Shown: positions 16,253-24,004 of the stretch, one piece after another
How the letters are laid out: each line of letters starts with the position of its first letter
How positions within the stretch are numbered: the first letter of the stretch is position 1
Source: Bacteroidota bacterium
Lineage (GTDB): Bacteria > Bacteroidota > Bacteroidia > 2-12-FULL-35-15
Direction of reading: 5' to 3'
NCBI GenBank assembly: GCA_025363555.1
Contig: JANYDQ010000019.1
Location: 1-34,975 of the forward strand
DNA: 34,975 nucleotides
Notes under the pieces: generated by a model
Seen by the model: the letters and a program-made list of their open reading frames with translations, nothing else
What the model was told of the DNA's origin: nothing
Database searches by the model: none
Made by a program: the position numbers and the translations under genes

Positions 16253-16441
16253 TTTTCTATACTTCCTGACTGGTTCTCTTGAGTTCCCAACTGGTTCTCT
16301 TGAGTTCCCGATTGATTCTCTTGGGTTCCCGATTGATTCTCATGAGTTCTCAATTGATTCTTTTGAGTTCCCCAATGGTTCTCTTGAGTTCGCGACTGAT
16401 TCTCATGAGTTCTCGATTAGTTCTCTTGACTTTCTAATCGA
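16253..16441. repeat. Tandem array, eight 21-bp units plus one degenerate unit
   Basis: The anchor TTCTCTTGAGTTC or a close variant starts at 16274, 16295, 16316, 16337, 16358, 16379, 16400 and 16421, every step exactly 21. A weaker unit (TTTTCTATAC) lies at 16253. Variation is mostly A/G or C/T at fixed positions, and two units (16337, 16400) carry the palindrome CTCATGAG. The array fills the convergent gap between the SDR gene and rnhA. On the minus strand one frame reads as heptapeptides of the form (S/L)GTQENQ, without a start codon. I see no gene in it. Confidence 0.9.
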
Positions 16442-16513
16442 ATTGTGTTATAAGCAGGTGTTTGTTAGTCAGTAAAAGGCATCGTTTTAATAATTCCCAG
16501 GGTAATGAATCAC

Positions 16514-16990
16514 TCAAAACAATCCTCCCTTCTCCTTTTTCTTTTCCTCTTCAAACCAATGGTCTGGTTTCAAATTCCTGCCCATGGCTGCTTCCACGGC
16601 CAGTTCATCGCACCGGTTATTTTCTTTATTAGCTGCATGTCCTTTTACCCAAACAAATTTTACCTGGTGTTTTCGGAACGAACGCAAAAACCGAATCCAT
16701 AAATCTTCGTTCTTTTTATCCTTAAAATATTTTTTTTCCCAGCCGAATACCCATTTCTTTTCAACCGCATCCACCACGTATTTGGAATCGGAGTAAATAG
16801 TAACCGGAGTTCCTTCCTTTTTTAATGACTCAAGGGCAACTATTACACTTAATAATTCCATCCGGTTATTAGTTGTCATCCTAAATCCTTCAGAAATTTC
16901 TTTTCTTAATGCCCCATATAACATTACTACTCCATACCCCCCCGGTCCGGGATTTCCTTTTGCTGCTCCATCTGTATATATTGAAATCAT
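16514..16990 (-). CDS. rnhA: Ribonuclease HI
   Basis: A 158-residue RNase H of normal length that cleaves the RNA strand of RNA-DNA hybrids. The hallmarks are the opening ISIYTDGAAKGNPGPGGYG with the first catalytic Asp7, the acidic residues in NNRMELLSVIVALE and IYSDSKYVVDA, the WVKGHAANKENNRCDELA segment with the last catalytic Asp, and a conserved basic C-terminal tail. It is the last of three minus-strand genes (purN, marC-type, rnhA), separated from the MarC gene by 71 bases of AT-rich repeats. Its end faces the 21-bp array at 16253-16441. Confidence 0.95.
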   Translation of the reverse strand: MISIYTDGAAKGNPGPGGYGVVMLYGALRKEISEGFRMTTNNRMELLSVIVALESLKKEGTPVTIYSDSKYVVDAVEKKWVFGWEKKYFKDKKNEDLWIRFLRSFRKHQVKFVWVKGHAANKENNRCDELAVEAAMGRNLKPDHWFEEEKKKEKGGLF

Positions 16991-16996
16991 ATCGTT

Positions 16997-17060
16997 GTTA
17001 TAAATTCTAAATCCTAAAATCCAAATGTTAATCCGAAATCGAAAATCCGAAATCCGAAAT
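16997..17060. repeat. AT-rich short-word repeat (AAATCCGAAAT type)
   Basis: Words such as TAAATTCTAAATCC and AAATCCGAAATCCGAAAT repeat through this 71-base gap between rnhA and the MarC gene. They resemble the direct repeats at 7408-7482. Confidence 0.5.
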
Positions 17061-17061
17061 T

Positions 17062-17622
17062 TTATACTCCTGCGTGAGTGCGGAATAATTTTACTGCTAT
17101 TGCCAATAAAATAACTCCAAACACTTTTCTTAAAATATTAATACCACCAACCCCCAGTATATTTTCTAACCGATAGGTATTTCGAAGAACTAAATACACA
17201 AATACCAGGTTTATCAAAATAGCTATAATTATATTCTCTACTTTATATTCTGCACGAATAGAAAGCAGCGTAGTTAATGTACCCGTTCCGGCAATGAGCG
17301 GGAAAGCGATGGGAACAATAGATGCCGTAGCTGCTGTATCTTCTTTGTAAAACTTTACTCCCAGTATCATTTCCATTGCAAGAAAGAAAATTATAAAGGA
17401 ACCTGCTATGGCAAATGAACTTACATCAATGCCTATCACGTTAAGAATTTGCTCGCCTATAAACATAAATACAATCATTATTAATCCCGAAACCAGCGTA
17501 GCTTTTTCTGCCTGTATCTTTCCGTGTTTGCTTTGCAAATCAAGCAAAACGGGTAAGGAGCCAACCACATCAATTACTGCGAATAAAATCATAGTAATAG
17601 TAAGTATTTCTTTAAAGTCCAT
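17062..17622 (-). CDS. MarC-family integral membrane protein
   Basis: A 186-residue protein with six predicted transmembrane helices, the usual size and topology for MarC/YhgN proteins. The family signature around helix 4 appears as IVPIAFPLIAGTGTLTTLL, and ILNVIGIDVSSFAIAGSFIIF also fits. Despite the name, the E. coli MarC protein has not been shown to give drug resistance and the transported substrate, if any, is unknown. The gene lies between purN (57-base gap) and rnhA (71-base gap) on the same strand and is probably cotranscribed with them. Confidence 0.85.
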   Translation of the reverse strand: MDFKEILTITMILFAVIDVVGSLPVLLDLQSKHGKIQAEKATLVSGLIMIVFMFIGEQILNVIGIDVSSFAIAGSFIIFFLAMEMILGVKFYKEDTAATASIVPIAFPLIAGTGTLTTLLSIRAEYKVENIIIAILINLVFVYLVLRNTYRLENILGVGGINILRKVFGVILLAIAVKLFRTHAGV

Positions 17623-17679
17623 GATTTTTACGAATTATTAATTTGCAAATCTGATTTATAGTACCTGTCAGGATAGCAC

Positions 17680-18240
17680 TTAACTCATTATCTTTTCTAT
17701 TATTTTAGGAAAAAATTCGAGTTCCAGCTGACGGATTTTTTGAGCCAGCGATTCTGAAGTTTCGTTTTCTGAAACCATACAAGTATGCTGTTCTATTATT
17801 TTACCTTCATCATATTTTTCGTTTACATAATGAATGGAAATACCGCTTTCTTTTTCTTTGGCTTCAATCACTGCTTTGTGAACATTCATTCCATACATTC
17901 CTTTTCCGCCAAACTTTGGAAGTAATGCAGGGTGAATGTTTATTATTTTATTGGGATATGCTTTAATAATAGCGTCTGAAATTTTCCACAGAAAACCGGC
18001 AAGGACTATATAATCAATACTATTTTTTTTAAGTTGATGAACAATATCTGATTCAAAAAAAAACTTTTCATCAGAAAACAGAACAGGTATATGTGCTTTT
18101 TCCGCTTTAGAAATAACTTTAGCACCCAAACTATTACTTACCACTAAAGCTACTTTTATTTTGTCAGAATCTTTGAAATAGTCAATAATATTTTGTGCAT
18201 TTGTTCCTTCCCCGGAGGCAAAAATGGCAATATTTTTCAT
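17680..18240 (-). CDS. purN: Phosphoribosylglycinamide formyltransferase
   Basis: A GART enzyme of 186 residues that transfers a formyl group from 10-formyltetrahydrofolate to GAR in purine synthesis. Hallmarks are the phosphate-binding N-terminus IAIFASGEGTNAQNI, the catalytic segment INIHPALLPKFGGKGMYG with the essential Asn and His, and GISIHYVNEKYDEGKII with the conserved Asp/Glu region. An ATG at 18246 is also in frame. The -7 box at 18251-18258 would start transcription at about 18247, so the ATG at 18240 leaves a short leader and begins closer to the conserved first strand. It is divergent from acpP, a layout that seems common in Bacteroidota. Confidence 0.95.
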   Translation of the reverse strand: MKNIAIFASGEGTNAQNIIDYFKDSDKIKVALVVSNSLGAKVISKAEKAHIPVLFSDEKFFFESDIVHQLKKNSIDYIVLAGFLWKISDAIIKAYPNKIINIHPALLPKFGGKGMYGMNVHKAVIEAKEKESGISIHYVNEKYDEGKIIEQHTCMVSENETSESLAQKIRQLELEFFPKIIEKIMS

Positions 18241-18250
18241 TATCATGGGG

Positions 18251-18258
18251 CAAAATTA
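18251..18258 (-). promoter_or_regulatory. Putative -7 box for purN
   Basis: The minus strand reads TAATTTTG, fitting TAnnTTTG. It implies a transcript starting within a few bases of the purN start codon. No -33 TTTG at the right distance; one occurs 12 bases upstream. Confidence 0.45.
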
Positions 18259-18387
18259 ACTTTTAAAAGCCAAAACCCTGAATTTTTATAAATAATTATC
18301 TACCTCTGTTTTGGCTGAACGCATTGAATTTTAGTAAAAAAAGAACATTAAAAATAAACATTTCGATGAATAAAAGTCATTATTTTT

Positions 18388-18417
18388 TTTGTATTTATAC
18401 AAGTAAGTCTATCTTTG
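18388..18417 (+). promoter_or_regulatory. Bacteroidota-type promoter for acpP-fabF-rnc
   Basis: TTTG at 18388-18391 and TATCTTTG at 18410-18417 are 18 bases apart, the same spacing as the promoter at 7508-7537. The predicted leader is about 27 bases. Confidence 0.7.
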
Positions 18418-18447
18418 CACCCAAATTAACCTTTAAACATTTTAAAA

Positions 18448-18684
18448 ATGTCAGACATTGCAACAAAAGTAAAAGCTATTATCGTTGATAAATTAGGAGT
18501 TGACGAAAAAGAAGTAACACCTACTGCTAGCTTTACAAATGATTTAGGTGCGGACTCATTGGATACTGTAGAGTTGATAATGGAGTTTGAAAAAGAATTT
18601 AACATTGCTATTCCGGACGACCAGGCTGAAAAGATTGGTACCGTTGGAGAAGCTGTTTCTTACATTGAAGCAAACGCAAAATAA
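18448..18684 (+). CDS. acpP: Acyl carrier protein
   Basis: A 78-residue acidic four-helix protein that carries acyl chains on a phosphopantetheine arm during fatty acid synthesis. The attachment serine lies in the classic motif [15 protein letters not shown]. Length and the [16 protein letters not shown] segment are typical of primary-metabolism ACP. It is followed after 18 bases by fabF. It carries a strong promoter at 18388-18417. It could also supply acyl starters to other pathways, but nothing in the sequence ties it to the polyketide cassette. Confidence 0.97.
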   Translation: MSDIATKVKAIIVDKLGVDEKEVTPTASFTNDLGADSLDTVELIMEFEKEFNIAIPDDQAEKIGTVGEAVSYIEANAK

Positions 18685-18702
18685 TTCCAAAAGATTTATT
18701 TA

Positions 18703-19959
18703 ATGAAGTTAAGACGAGTAGTAGTTACAGGTCTTGGTGCTATCACGCCTATTGGTAATACGGTTTCCGAATATTGGAACAATCTTATCAACGGAGTTAG
18801 CGGAGCTGCGCCTATTACTCGTTTTGATGCTTCAAAGTTCAAAACACAATTTGCCTGCGAAGTAAAAGGGTTTAACCCGGAAGATTTTTTAGACCGGAAA
18901 GAAGCCCGTAAACTGGACCCGTTTTCACAATATGGTTTGGTTTCGGCTATACAGGCAGTAAAAGATGCCGGGCTGGATGGCGAAAACGCTTTCGACCCTG
19001 ACCGGGCAGGTGTTATCTGGGGGTCCGGAATAGGAGGTTTACAGACTTTCCAGGACGAATGTTTTAATTTTGAAAAAGGAGATGGAACACCTCGTTTCAA
19101 CCCTTTCTTTATTCCAAAAATGATTGCCGATATTTGTTCGGGGCATATTTCCATCCGTTTTGGAATGCGTGGTCCTAACTTTACCACTGTATCGGCTTGT
19201 GCTTCCTCTACCAATTCTATGATTGATGCTGCTACCTACATAAAATTAGGGAAGGCGGATATTATGGTTACTGGGGGTTCCGAAGCTGCCGTTTGTGAAG
19301 CAGGGGTGGGTGGTTTCAATGCTATGCACGCCCTTTCCACCCGTAACGATTCGCCTTCCACCGCTTCCCGTCCTTTCGATTTGGACAGAGATGGTTTTGT
19401 GTTAGGCGAAGGTGCAGGTGCTTTGATTTTGGAAGACCTGGAACATGCTTTAAAACGTGGTGCTAAAATTTATGCAGAAGTAGTAGGTGGAGGAATGACT
19501 GCTGATGCCAATCACATTACAGCACCTCATCCCGAAGGATTAGGTGCCAGGAATGTAATGAGAATAGCTTTGCAGGATGCGGAAATGAATGCTGACGAGA
19601 TAGATTATGTGAACGTACACGGAACATCTACTCCATTGGGTGATGTAGCTGAAACAAAAGCCATCATCAGTGTTTTTGGCGAAAGTGCATACAAATTAAA
19701 TATCAGTTCTACTAAATCAATGACCGGGCATTTGCTTGGTGCTGCCGGTGCTATTGAAGCTATGGCTGCCATTCTTGCGGTAAAATATGACATTGTTCCT
19801 CCAACTATTAATCACTTTACAGACGACCCTGTGTTGGATAATAAATTAAATTTTACTTTCGGAACTGCTCAAAAACGTATTGTACGTGCTGCACTCAGCA
19901 ACACATTTGGTTTTGGCGGTCATAATGCTTCCGTGATTGTAAAAAAATACATTGCCTAA
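18703..19959 (+). CDS. fabF: 3-oxoacyl-ACP synthase II
   Basis: A 418-residue condensing enzyme of the KAS II type that elongates acyl-ACP with malonyl-ACP. The catalytic Cys lies in TVSACASSTNSM and the two catalytic His in VNVHGTSTPLGD and MTGHLLGAAGAIEA. The C-terminus has the expected FGFGGHNASVIV. Length is normal, with no fused domain. It is positioned between acpP and rnc and is probably translated from the same mRNA, in the conserved acpP-fabF-rnc order. Confidence 0.97.
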   Translation: MKLRRVVVTGLGAITPIGNTVSEYWNNLINGVSGAAPITRFDASKFKTQFACEVKGFNPEDFLDRKEARKLDPFSQYGLVSAIQAVKDAGLDGENAFDPDRAGVIWGSGIGGLQTFQDECFNFEKGDGTPRFNPFFIPKMIADICSGHISIRFGMRGPNFTTVSACASSTNSMIDAATYIKLGKADIMVTGGSEAAVCEAGVGGFNAMHALSTRNDSPSTASRPFDLDRDGFVLGEGAGALILEDLEHALKRGAKIYAEVVGGGMTADANHITAPHPEGLGARNVMRIALQDAEMNADEIDYVNVHGTSTPLGDVAETKAIISVFGESAYKLNISSTKSMTGHLLGAAGAIEAMAAILAVKYDIVPPTINHFTDDPVLDNKLNFTFGTAQKRIVRAALSNTFGFGGHNASVIVKKYIA

Positions 19960-19968
19960 TTTTCCTGC

Positions 19969-20691
19969 TTGAGTATATTCAGAAAACCTTTACGCGTTCA
20001 TCTTTCCCCTGATAAAAATTTACATGAATCACTACGTAACATTTTAGGGTTTTATCCTCAAAATATTTCTTTATACAAATCTGCCTTTCGACACAGTTCC
20101 GTTGCCATTCTTATTAAAGATGGAGTGAAAGACAGCAACGAACGTTTGGAGTTTTTAGGTGATTCTGTAATTGGTGCGGTTGTCGCTGATTATTTATTTA
20201 AGAAGTTTCCCTTTAAAGACGAAGGATTTTTAACAAAAATGCGTTCCAAAATGGTAAGCAGAAATCAACACAACCATATTGCTTTAAAATTAGGATTGAA
20301 TAATTTAATTGCTGCCAACAATGAGCGTAACTCTTATCCAAGTTCCATTAATGGCGATGCTTATGAGGCTTTGATTGGTGCCATATACCTGGATAAAGGA
20401 TTTGATTTTGCAAGAAATTTTATGGTTACCCGAATTTTTAATGTGCACATTGATATGGATGAAGTGGAAACCAAGGAAGTGGATTTCAAAAGCAAATTTA
20501 TTGAATGGGCACAAAAAGAAAAAAAAGACTTCCGCTTCGAAACTGTAAAAGATGGCAACGCTTCAAGCGACAAACAATTTTTATTGAAACTAATGGTGGA
20601 TGATAAAGTGTTGGGAACTGCTCAACATTTCTCTAAGAAACGCGCAGAACAATTGGCTGCTGAAGAAGCTTGTATAAGTCTGGGGTTATAA
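19969..20691 (+). CDS. rnc: Ribonuclease III, TTG start
   Basis: A 240-residue double-strand-specific RNase. The endonuclease domain has the signature NERLEFLGDSVIGAVVADYL and the second acidic site GDAYEALIGAIYLDKG. The double-stranded-RNA-binding domain covers about residues 170-240, from DFKSKFIEWAQKE to AEQLAAEEA. The frame has no ATG before the conserved region; the fabF stop is in the same frame 12 bases upstream, so TTG at 19969 is the only plausible start. This leaves 9 bases between fabF and rnc. A weak start codon fits an enzyme usually kept at low level. Confidence 0.94.
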   Translation: MSIFRKPLRVHLSPDKNLHESLRNILGFYPQNISLYKSAFRHSSVAILIKDGVKDSNERLEFLGDSVIGAVVADYLFKKFPFKDEGFLTKMRSKMVSRNQHNHIALKLGLNNLIAANNERNSYPSSINGDAYEALIGAIYLDKGFDFARNFMVTRIFNVHIDMDEVETKEVDFKSKFIEWAQKEKKDFRFETVKDGNASSDKQFLLKLMVDDKVLGTAQHFSKKRAEQLAAEEACISLGL

Positions 20692-20734
20692 AAAAATCAG
20701 GGGTAAGATACTGATATTGATTATTTTACTATTT

Positions 20735-21030
20735 TTGGTTTCCTAAAAACCCATGTTCCTTCGTTTGCTTGAAAGGAAGCTTCCTTTTGATGCAATGTTC
20801 CTTCCTTTTTCTGAAAATTTCCCAAATTCTGCTGAAATTTCCCAAATTTCACCCAAATGTTCCCAACTTTACATTGCAATGTTCCTTCCTCGCAATGAAA
20901 TGTTCCTTCCTTTCTCTCCAGGGAAGCAACATTTTTCTTCAAAGAAGATTTTTTTCCGTTTAATGTTCCTTCCTTTCGTGTAAAAGTGGTTTCCTTTCCG
21001 AAAAAAGTGGTTTCCGCCCTCTTTCGGTAA
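20735..21030. repeat. Tandem array of about 13 units of 21 bp, ATGTTCCTTCC-type core
   Basis: TTCC marks occur at 20756, 20798, 20819, 20839, 20860, 20882, 20903 and 20966. The intervening register positions 20777 and 20924 carry GGAAGC, which resembles the motif on the other strand. Two further units (AAGTGGTTTCC) have TTCC at 20991 and 21012, 21 apart but shifted by 4. A perfect 12-bp palindrome AGGAAGCTTCCT lies at 20773-20784. The array fills most of the 429-base convergent gap between rnc and the TlpA-like gene. Open frames across it are heptapeptide repeats such as xxKEGTL on the minus strand and probably reflect the 21-bp period. Confidence 0.85.
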
Positions 21031-21120
21031 AAAACAGATACTTAAACTATTTTTTTCGGGTTTATTTTAAATGAATAAAAAGGCAGAATCAAACAACAAT
21101 TCACAAAATAATGTCCGGGG

Positions 21121-22377
21121 TTATTCAGTCAGTAATTTTTCTACAAACCGTGCCGTTTCCTCTTCCTGTTTAATGTAACTCTGTCTGGTTGCCGGACCAT
21201 AATATCCAGTATATATTTTCCTCACATTCCCTTTTTTGTCAATATAAATGGTGGTTGGAAATGCCATTACTTTGTTCAGCATTGGGAGTGCTTCCGATGC
21301 CTGTTGAGCCCCGGTTTTCATAGTAATCAGAAAATCATACTTAGCATTGAACTTTGCCTTTACCCTGCTCACCCTTAATACTGCTTTACTAAAATCATCT
21401 GTTCTTTCAAAAGCCAAACCTATTATTTCCAATCCTTTTGATTTGTATTTATCATAAAATGGAGCAAGCGATTTTGTTTCATCCATGCAGTTAGGACACC
21501 ATGTTCCCATTAGTTGAATGATTACCACTTTGTTTTTATACTTCTCATCTGACAATGAAATTTGTTTTCCTTCCAGGTTTTTAAAACTGAAATCTACTTT
21601 TGTATAACCTGGTTTTAAATAAGTAAGAGAATCGGGATTGCGTAATTGAAACTTTTCATTTCTTTTAGCAATCCATGTTTCGTGACTATGGGCACCGGAA
21701 TAAAAATGACCATTTATAATACTATCATCTTTAACTTTTCCTGTAAATAAAAATGCGTGAGCTCCGTCAAAACAGGAAAGGTAAAAATCATAGTTTGCCA
21801 TAACGCCCTCCAGGTACCTGTAATCACCGGTTTCCGTTAGGAAGGTTCCCATGAGTTTACTTCCTTTGGTTACATTTAATTGTTTGAATTCACCAATTGA
21901 TTTGTAGCTGTCCTTTGTTCCGGCTTCAAACTCAACCTCCCAATTACCTGTTACTACAGGTTCATAGTTAGTCCATGTTTTTATTTCGAACCTGTTTAGT
22001 TTCCCATAATAGGCATTGAAAGCAAGAATGTTTTTGTCTTTTCGATTATGATTTATCCAAACACCTTTTAATGAATCACCATAACTTTTTAGTTTAAATT
22101 CCGAATCAAACACCGGCATCCTAATAAAAACAGAATCACCTTGAATAGCTATTTCATTCGCTGTTATCTTTTCTTCTGCATTGGAGAATACAACAGAATA
22201 AATATCCAAATCGTACTTTACTTCAAAATTGAAAGGCAATTCGGTGGAATCATTAAGTGTAAGCACACCTCTCCATGTTCCGATTCTTAATTTGTTTTGT
22301 GCAATGCTATAATTAAAAAACAAAAGCGAAACAATTAGCATTGCTCCGCTTTTTAGATAGCTATTTTTAATATTCAT
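21121..22377 (-). CDS. Exported TlpA-like thiol:disulfide protein with N-terminal beta domain
   Basis: A 418-residue protein with a signal peptide (residues 1-26, ending YSIAQ). Residues about 28-255 form a beta-rich domain of unknown function, rich in Trp, Gly and Tyr. The C-terminal 165 residues are a TlpA/ResA thioredoxin domain with the active-site motif GTWCPNC (Cys294, Cys297) and the cis-proline segment AFPTTIYID. It should act in the periplasm as a thiol reductant or oxidant. Large lipid-free TlpA proteins with N-terminal extra domains are common in Bacteroidota and their substrates are mostly unknown. It is the last of a minus-strand run, 50 bases after the aldehyde dehydrogenase gene, with a palindromic repeat in that gap. 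Confidence 0.88.
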   Translation of the reverse strand: MNIKNSYLKSGAMLIVSLLFFNYSIAQNKLRIGTWRGVLTLNDSTELPFNFEVKYDLDIYSVVFSNAEEKITANEIAIQGDSVFIRMPVFDSEFKLKSYGDSLKGVWINHNRKDKNILAFNAYYGKLNRFEIKTWTNYEPVVTGNWEVEFEAGTKDSYKSIGEFKQLNVTKGSKLMGTFLTETGDYRYLEGVMANYDFYLSCFDGAHAFLFTGKVKDDSIINGHFYSGAHSHETWIAKRNEKFQLRNPDSLTYLKPGYTKVDFSFKNLEGKQISLSDEKYKNKVVIIQLMGTWCPNCMDETKSLAPFYDKYKSKGLEIIGLAFERTDDFSKAVLRVSRVKAKFNAKYDFLITMKTGAQQASEALPMLNKVMAFPTTIYIDKKGNVRKIYTGYYGPATRQSYIKQEEETARFVEKLLTE

Positions 22378-22387
22378 TTATTGGTTG

Positions 22388-22427
22388 AGATTCTGAATGA
22401 TCCTGAAACAAGTTCAGGACAGAATGA
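22388..22427. repeat. Palindromic intergenic element (CCTGAAACAAGTTCAGG core)
   Basis: TCCTGAA at 22401-22407 and TTCAGGA at 22413-22419 form a 7-bp stem with a 5-base loop, flanked by ATTCTGAATG and CAGAATGAC, which extend the pairing with mismatches. From memory this CTGAACTTGTTTCAG wording is a frequent dispersed repeat in bacterial genomes. It may attenuate read-through from the dehydrogenase gene into the TlpA-like gene. Confidence 0.7.
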
Positions 22428-23984
22428 CTAAATAGTAAAATTAATTCCTTGTGCTAATGGCAATTGTGTTCCATAATTAATTGTATTGGTTTGTCTGCGC
22501 ATGTATGCCTTCCAAGCATCAGAGCCCGACTCGCGACCACCACCTGTTTCTTTTTCTCCTCCAAATGCACCACCAATTTCAGCTCCTGAAGTTCCGATGT
22601 TTACATTCGCAATGCCGCAATCAGAGCCTGATTGAGAAAGGAACAATTCCATTTCGCGCATATTATTTGTGAAGATGGAGGAAGACAATCCTTGCGGAAC
22701 GCCATTCTGCATTGCAATAGCCTCTTCTATGGTTTTGTATTTCATTACATATAATATAGGTGCAAACGTTTCTTCCTGCACAATATGATAATCATTTTTT
22801 GCTTCAATAATACATGGCTTTACATAACAGCCGCTTTCATAACCTTCACCGGCAACAACTCCGCCATCTACAATTATCTTTCCCCCTTCTTTTTTAGCTT
22901 TTTCAATTGCATTCAGATAATCTTCTGTTGCCTTTTTGTCAATCAATGGACCAACGTGATTTGCAGAATCTAATGGGTTTCCAATCTTCAACTGGCTGTA
23001 TGCCTTTTTCAACACATCAATGGTTTTATCATAAATGCTTTCGTGAATAATTAATCTTCTTGTTGTGGTACATCTTTGTCCTGCCGTACCCACAGCGCCA
23101 AACACCGCACCTGTCAATACCATTTTTAAATCTGCATGTTCAGAAACAATGATAGCATTGTTACCTCCTAATTCCAAAATGCTTCTTCCGAAACGTTGTG
23201 AAGTAGCTGCTGCTACTATCTTTCCTATTCTTGTAGAACCGGTAAACGAAATCATTGGAACACGTTTATCATTGTTCATTAAATCTCCTACAGGGTTTCC
23301 TATCAGCACACAACTCACTCCTTCGGGAACACCATTCTTCATTAATACATCACCAATAATATTCTGACAAGCTATTGCACATAATGCAGTTTTTGAACTT
23401 GGTTTCCAAACGCAAACATCTCCACATACCCATGCCAATGCTGCATTCCAGCTCCATACCGCAACAGGGAAATTAAATGCAGAAATAATTCCCACAATAC
23501 CCAGCGGGTGCCATTGTTCGTACATGCGGTGCATCGGGCGCTCGCTGTGCATCGTTAAGCCATACAACTGGCGGGACAAACCAACAGCAAAGTCGCAGAT
23601 GTCAATCATTTCCTGAACTTCTCCCATGCCTTCCTGCAAACTTTTTCCCATTTCGTAAGAAACCAATTTACCAAGCGGTTCTTTGTATTCTCTTAATTTA
23701 TCACCTATTTGACGAACTATTTCTCCCCGTTTTGGAGCCGGCATCATTCGCCAAAGTATAAATGCTTCTTCTGCAGTTTTCATTACCTGCTCATATTCCG
23801 CAGCAGAAGCCGTGTTTATACTTCCTATTAATTTTCCATCTACCGGAGAATACGAATCAATCTGTGGTCCTGTTGTGGTAATGTGCTTCAAACCGGTAGA
23901 AGCTCCGTAATTGTTTTTTTTAATTCCTAATTGTTTTAATACTTCTTCTATTCCAAAAGTATTTGCTGTTAATGTTTCACTCAT
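22428..23984 (-). CDS. ALDH7-family aldehyde dehydrogenase (alpha-aminoadipic semialdehyde type)
   Basis: A 518-residue NAD-dependent aldehyde dehydrogenase. The oxyanion Asn171 (FNFPVAVWSWN), general-base Glu271 (LELGGNNA) and catalytic Cys305 (GTAGQRCTTTRR) are present. The long form, the N-terminal segment with YSPVDG, and the C-terminal GGEKETGGGRESGSDAWK point to the antiquitin (ALDH7A1) group, which oxidises alpha-aminoadipate semialdehyde in lysine breakdown. A glutaryl-CoA dehydrogenase-like gene lies 3.5 kb away on the same strand, which fits. It follows the T9SS cargo gene by 20 bases. Substrate specificity cannot be proven from the sequence. Confidence 0.9.
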   Translation of the reverse strand: MSETLTANTFGIEEVLKQLGIKKNNYGASTGLKHITTTGPQIDSYSPVDGKLIGSINTASAAEYEQVMKTAEEAFILWRMMPAPKRGEIVRQIGDKLREYKEPLGKLVSYEMGKSLQEGMGEVQEMIDICDFAVGLSRQLYGLTMHSERPMHRMYEQWHPLGIVGIISAFNFPVAVWSWNAALAWVCGDVCVWKPSSKTALCAIACQNIIGDVLMKNGVPEGVSCVLIGNPVGDLMNNDKRVPMISFTGSTRIGKIVAAATSQRFGRSILELGGNNAIIVSEHADLKMVLTGAVFGAVGTAGQRCTTTRRLIIHESIYDKTIDVLKKAYSQLKIGNPLDSANHVGPLIDKKATEDYLNAIEKAKKEGGKIIVDGGVVAGEGYESGCYVKPCIIEAKNDYHIVQEETFAPILYVMKYKTIEEAIAMQNGVPQGLSSSIFTNNMREMELFLSQSGSDCGIANVNIGTSGAEIGGAFGGEKETGGGRESGSDAWKAYMRRQTNTINYGTQLPLAQGINFTI

Positions 23985-24004
23985 AATTGACTATTGTTTA
24001 CTGA

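Noticed and set aside
18448-19959. acpP and fabF as part of the polyketide pathway
   Set aside because: They carry all features of primary fatty acid synthesis, have their own promoter and lie in the usual acpP-fabF-rnc order next to purN.
20721-20983. Open frames on both strands across the array at 20735-21030
   Set aside because: Same artefact of the 21-bp period; the xxKEGTL repeats on the minus strand look protein-like, but several frames are open at once and there is no promoter or homologue I recognise.
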